Assembly (NCBI GenBank): GCA_023446735.1
Contig: JAEXPQ010000027.1
Location: forward strand, 1-64,000
Length of the DNA stretch: 64,000 bases
Source of the DNA: Verrucomicrobiota bacterium
Lineage (GTDB): Bacteria; Verrucomicrobiota; Verrucomicrobiia; Opitutales; Opitutaceae
Reading direction: 5' to 3'
Part shown: positions 60,786 to 64,000 of the stretch, piece after piece
Layout of the letters: each line of letters opens with the position of its first letter
How positions within the stretch are numbered: position 1 is the stretch's first letter
Translations under genes and position numbers: made by a program
The notes under the pieces: model-generated
The model's database searches: none
Told to the model about the DNA's origin: nothing
What the model saw: only the letters and a program-made list of their open reading frames with translations

Positions 60786-61427
60786 TCAGGCTTCCTCCAC
60801 GGTCAGGCGGAGTTCGTGGTGTTCCGCGAATCCTTCCCGGTGCATATCGCGGGTGAACTGGCGCGCGAGCGTACGGGAAATCAGCTCGTTCGCTTCCATC
60901 CGGCCATCGAGGAAGTCGATGACGTCCAGCCGGGAGCGCAGACGTCCGGAATGTGGGAGTTGGTCGGTTTCGAGGATCGCTTCCACTTCGGCGATCATTG
61001 CGGCGTTGTCCTGGATGGAACGCTCGTGTTCGCCGGAGTCGGCGTAGGGCCCGAGCTGCCCGGCGAGACGGTCCTCTTCGCTGAGCGTGTAGCCGGCGGC
61101 GAGCGCTTCGTAGGCGGACGTGGCGACCAACAACACGTCGGTGGTTTCCCGGGCGTCGGCGCGGTCGCCGTTGTATTCCTCGCGCTCGACGACGCGGTAC
61201 AGGAGTGCGTCGTGTTCGGTGAGGACGGCATCGATGGAGCGCACGCGGTGCGGGGACGGGGCGCTCGTGACGGACGGTGCCGGTGCCCACGAGGGCAGAC
61301 GCACCAGTTCGCGGGAGGCCGGCACGAGTGTGCCGGGAGTCGCGAGGCGGAGGGACTCGGCCCGGTATTCGCCGCCCAGTCGGGCGAGCTCGTGGGCCTC
61401 GGTCTGGATTTGTTGGCGGGTTTTCAT
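60786..61427 (-). CDS. Hypothetical protein of the conjugation operon
   Basis: This 213-residue product is soluble-looking, with no signal or membrane segment. Two helical parts (YRAESLRLATPG; RLRSRLDVIDFLDGRMEANELISRTLARQF) surround an acidic middle with segments such as VLLVATSAYEALAAGYTL. It lies three bases downstream of the VirB4-like stop and 18 bases before the zipper-protein gene, which shows that it belongs to the transfer operon. I recognise no family. Confidence 0.65.
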   Translation of the reverse strand: MKTRQQIQTEAHELARLGGEYRAESLRLATPGTLVPASRELVRLPSWAPAPSVTSAPSPHRVRSIDAVLTEHDALLYRVVEREEYNGDRADARETTDVLLVATSAYEALAAGYTLSEEDRLAGQLGPYADSGEHERSIQDNAAMIAEVEAILETDQLPHSGRLRSRLDVIDFLDGRMEANELISRTLARQFTRDMHREGFAEHHELRLTVEEA

Positions 61428-61430
61428 GGC

Positions 61431-64000
61431 TCAGGCATTGGCGATGATGGCTTCAACGATGTCGCGGTGACCGCGCAGCGTTTGCTGGCGCTCGTCGAAG
61501 TGCGCGCCGGAGCTCGACGCGCAGTAGAGCATTTCCCGGGAGGCGACGTTACGCATCGTCACGATCACGGGCCGGCGGTGGTCGGTGTGGTAGTAGGTGA
61601 ACTGCGAGAACTTCGGACCGAGCAGCTTCTCGGGCTCCGGATGTGTCATCACCGCGTCCTTCACCGCTTCGGGAATCGGGAAGTCGTGCGCGAGGTCCTC
61701 GATGTCGGAGCGGTCGCTCTGCCGCATCAGCAGGAGCATGCGGCTATTGCCCAGCACGGCGCCGCGGATTTCCGAGGTCCGGAACTGCTCGTAGTTCTGG
61801 ACGGTGGCGACGTTCCAGACGTTGTACTTGCGCAGCTGCTGGTACGACTCGCGCAGCACCTTCTTGCCCGACGGCACCAGCGAGAACCGCGCAACCTCCT
61901 CGAAGATGTTCCGCTTCCGCAGCCGGCGGGGCAGGCGCATCATGTGCGAGCGGGTGTAGTTCGCGATGAGGAACGCTGCGGCGGCCTTCAGCTCCTCGGC
62001 GGATTCCGGGATGTAGCCGAGTTCGAAATGCGCGATTCGGCCGGTGAGTTCGACGTTCGACACCCCGTCGAACAATTCGCCGTAGCTGCCACCGGCCGAC
62101 CACGGTTCGAGCAACGTGGCGAGGTAGCGCATTTCCTCGGCGTGCGGCCCGGTGGCTTCGGCCGCGAGCAGTTCCTGAAGATGGCCGTGCTGCGGTTGGT
62201 CGGCTGGTGACAGCTTCGCAAAGACCAGATCGCGGAGCTGACGGGTGCCGTCGGCGCTCGTGGCGTGGCGGACAACCTCCGCCTCGCCGGCCTGGGCGAG
62301 GGCGTGCGCGGCCTCGTCGGGATGCGCGCGCTCGAACTCCGCGAACTCGAGGAACGCGTCGAGTTCGGTGGACTGTGGCCCGTGCAGTTCCCGACGGCGG
62401 GCGTCGAGCAGGTGGGCGCGTCGAGCCAGCACGGCGTTTTCCTCGGGGTGACGGTTGAGGTACCAGCGCGCGAAATCGTCGTAGAGTCGGCCGATCGCGT
62501 TGGAGAGCAGGGCGTGGCGCAGCTTGTTGCGGTCCTCATCCTGCGATTGGCCGACCATCAGCATCGGCAGCGCCGCCGCCGCGCTCAGGTGCAGGCCGGA
62601 CAGCGGCAGGCCGCCGGTATCGAGGTAGTTGAGGGTCAGCTTGCCATTGGCCTGGACGATGATCGGTGCGGCGGACGGATCGACGGTGCGCACGTAGGTC
62701 GAGTAGGACTCACCCTCCTCTACGATCATCGTGTACGCGTAGAACGGCTCGGTCTGCGTGAGGATGTCGATCACGTTGACGCTCTTTCCCGAACCGGTGG
62801 TACCGATGACTACGGCGTTCTGCGGCGTCTGGCTGCTGCCTTCGCCCACGAAGGTCCGACCGCCGACAAGGTTGCCGTTGGGGCCCTCGTAGAGGAATTC
62901 GGCATGGTCCAGATGTCCGATCGGGGTTGAGGAAAAGGGTAGGATGTTGGCGACGAAGACGTCGTCGTAGTCGTGCCAGAGCGCGTCGTACCGGCTGAAC
63001 GACCAGCCCGGCCACGTGCAGTAGAAGAAGTTGCGCGCGGAGGGTTCGAGCGCGGGCTCGTAGGCCTGCGCTCGCTCCATGCTCGCGATCGCCGCCTTCA
63101 GGGCGGTGAGCTTCGCGCGCAGTTCGTCGCGGCTGCGGTCCCATGCGCGGATGATGTATTGGAGGCGGTAGGGCGAGCTGTCGCCGTTGCTGTAGCGGGC
63201 GATCTTCGCAGTCTTGGTTCGCATCGCCGCCAACAGCTTCACCTTGCGCAGACTCTCGTAATCGCCCTCGACCCGGTTGAGTTCCTTCTGCTCCTTTTCG
63301 ATCAATTCCTCCACGTCGACCGCCTGCACGTTCACGGTGATCGCGTACTCGCGGAATCCGAGCTTGGTGAGCGTATAGGCGATGCTTGGCCGCGTTCGTT
63401 TCGGCAGCGTCTTCAGCACGAGGATGCCGTGGTAGTAGCCGTCGAGGTAGAACCCGGTATCGGGCTTCTCCAGCGGACGGCCCTCGCCGAGCCAGCAATT
63501 CTCCTGCAATGATTTCTCCGGATCGAAGAACTCGCTCGGGTCGGTCAGCCGCTGCTCGGGCAGCGACGGGTTCAGGAATTCCAGGTAGTGGAGGAAATGT
63601 TCGACGTTGGTCAGCGGGCGCACCTGCCCGCCGCTGCCGGCAAAGAGCGCCTGCAGGAACTGGCCGGTCTGCCGGAACTGCTCCGCGTAGGCGCCGAGCA
63701 GCGCGTCGTTGGTGAGCTTGGTCGGACCGGATCCGTTGGGCGCCGCCTCCACCGGGATCGTGAAGTACAGCCGCAACCGCTCGCGGCGCAGCGTGCCGTC
63801 CTCGCACATACGTGTGTAGCGTACGAATCGTTCGTTGCGCTGGCGCACGCTCCACGGATTGGTCGCATGCTGCACCGTGTCATCCCGGTACCGTTGCAAG
63901 GGGCGGCGGTAGTCCGAGTCGGTCGTCCACTGGATCTGCAACCGCCATTCCGGTCGCAGCACGGTGAGCAGTGCGACCAGGTCGGATTCGAACGCGTTGT
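61431..64000 (-). CDS. virB4: VirB4/TrbE-type conjugation ATPase (cut by right edge)
   Basis: The frame is open from the stop at 61,431 to the window edge, about 856 residues, and still shows coding character there (ESDLVALLTVLRPEWRLQIQW), so the true start is further right. The protein has an N-terminal VirB4-type domain and a RecA-like ATPase with Walker A GTTGSGKSVN and a Walker B-like IFEEVARF. The downstream blocks RKYNVWNVATVQNYEQFR and VLGNSRMLLLMRQSD are family hallmarks. In Walker B a glutamate replaces the usual aspartate before the catalytic glutamate. It powers pilus assembly and substrate transfer. Confidence 0.93.
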   Translation of the reverse strand, partial: NAFESDLVALLTVLRPEWRLQIQWTTDSDYRRPLQRYRDDTVQHATNPWSVRQRNERFVRYTRMCEDGTLRRERLRLYFTIPVEAAPNGSGPTKLTNDALLGAYAEQFRQTGQFLQALFAGSGGQVRPLTNVEHFLHYLEFLNPSLPEQRLTDPSEFFDPEKSLQENCWLGEGRPLEKPDTGFYLDGYYHGILVLKTLPKRTRPSIAYTLTKLGFREYAITVNVQAVDVEELIEKEQKELNRVEGDYESLRKVKLLAAMRTKTAKIARYSNGDSSPYRLQYIIRAWDRSRDELRAKLTALKAAIASMERAQAYEPALEPSARNFFYCTWPGWSFSRYDALWHDYDDVFVANILPFSSTPIGHLDHAEFLYEGPNGNLVGGRTFVGEGSSQTPQNAVVIGTTGSGKSVNVIDILTQTEPFYAYTMIVEEGESYSTYVRTVDPSAAPIIVQANGKLTLNYLDTGGLPLSGLHLSAAAALPMLMVGQSQDEDRNKLRHALLSNAIGRLYDDFARWYLNRHPEENAVLARRAHLLDARRRELHGPQSTELDAFLEFAEFERAHPDEAAHALAQAGEAEVVRHATSADGTRQLRDLVFAKLSPADQPQHGHLQELLAAEATGPHAEEMRYLATLLEPWSAGGSYGELFDGVSNVELTGRIAHFELGYIPESAEELKAAAAFLIANYTRSHMMRLPRRLRKRNIFEEVARFSLVPSGKKVLRESYQQLRKYNVWNVATVQNYEQFRTSEIRGAVLGNSRMLLLMRQSDRSDIEDLAHDFPIPEAVKDAVMTHPEPEKLLGPKFSQFTYYHTDHRRPVIVTMRNVASREMLYCASSSGAHFDERQQTLRGHRDIVEAIIANA

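Larger units (their letters stand above)
15135..64000. mobile_element. Candidate integrative conjugative element carrying the xylan locus (runs off the right edge)
   Basis: The left end is the tRNA-Cys 3' fragment with a tyrosine integrase and a small helix-turn-helix protein just inside. A VirB-type conjugation operon lies 37 kb further on, reaching the right edge, and no intact tRNA-Cys or second attachment site is visible between. This is consistent with one element that includes the polysaccharide locus as cargo. The truncated epimerase gene at 49,417-49,668 argues that the conjugative module may instead be a separate insertion. Low confidence for that reason. Confidence 0.33.
49669..64000. 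mobile_element. Conjugative transfer module (VirB/Trb-type secretion genes), right end beyond window
   Basis: A contiguous minus-strand run of VirB4-, VirB5-, VirB6-, VirB8-, VirB9- and VirB10-like genes with lipoproteins, plus element-type small genes and a toxin-antitoxin pair, indicates an integrative conjugative element or an integrated plasmid. Coupling protein, relaxase, VirB11 and VirB3 homologues are not in view and should lie to the right. The left limit is set by the truncated epimerase gene. Confidence 0.65.

Overview
The window looks like chromosomal DNA from a high-GC Verrucomicrobiota member, most likely of the Opitutaceae. The pointers are very large TonB-dependent receptors with an N-terminal EEVVVL box and no SusD partner, a dense hemicellulase cluster, a porin-linked sulfate transport locus, and Opitutaceae-style short tandem repeats in gene spacers. 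This assignment is inferred from gene content, not from a marker gene.

Region 1 (1-12,957, all minus strand) is a sulfur-assimilation locus. It reads from an Rrf2-type regulator through a YezD-like protein, an outer-membrane porin, a sulfate-binding protein, two paralogous M14-type proteins (one apparently active, one without catalytic residues), CysT, CysW, a four-helix-bundle protein, CysA and cysteine synthase CysK, which ends in a clear terminator. Next come a free methionine-R-sulfoxide reductase, acetyl-CoA synthetase and the start of a sulfonate-binding protein that runs off the left edge.

Region 2 (12,958-16,800) is a small mobile island: a TacA/TacT toxin-antitoxin pair, a gene fragment, the 3' end of a tRNA-Cys gene with its own terminator but no 5' half, then a tyrosine integrase and a small helix-turn-helix protein. 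The orientation of the tRNA fragment means the inserted DNA lies to its right.

Region 3 (16,953-49,085, minus strand) is a polysaccharide-utilisation locus for a glucuronoarabinoxylan-like substrate. It has two TonB receptors at its ends, two GH115 alpha-glucuronidases, two GH51 arabinofuranosidases, four GH43 enzymes, one GH2 enzyme with a discoidin-like domain, and a beta-propeller histidine kinase with a NarL-type response regulator. The two receptor genes share a conserved leader with the same palindrome and the same spacing of sequence blocks.

Region 4 (49,086-64,000) is a conjugative module. After a truncated epimerase gene and a stretch without genes come small plus-strand mobile-element genes, an AbrB/PIN toxin-antitoxin pair, and a long minus-strand type IV secretion operon: VirB4 (cut by the right edge), two unknowns, VirB5-, VirB6-, VirB8-, VirB9- and VirB10-like proteins, lipoproteins, a Clp-type AAA+ ATPase and a LuxR regulator with a degenerate receiver.

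Together, the integrase beside a split tRNA-Cys and the conjugation operon on the other side of the sugar locus raise the possibility that the whole xylan locus is cargo of an integrative conjugative element longer than 49 kb. The truncated epimerase at 49.4-49.7 kb is the main argument for the alternative, two separate insertions.
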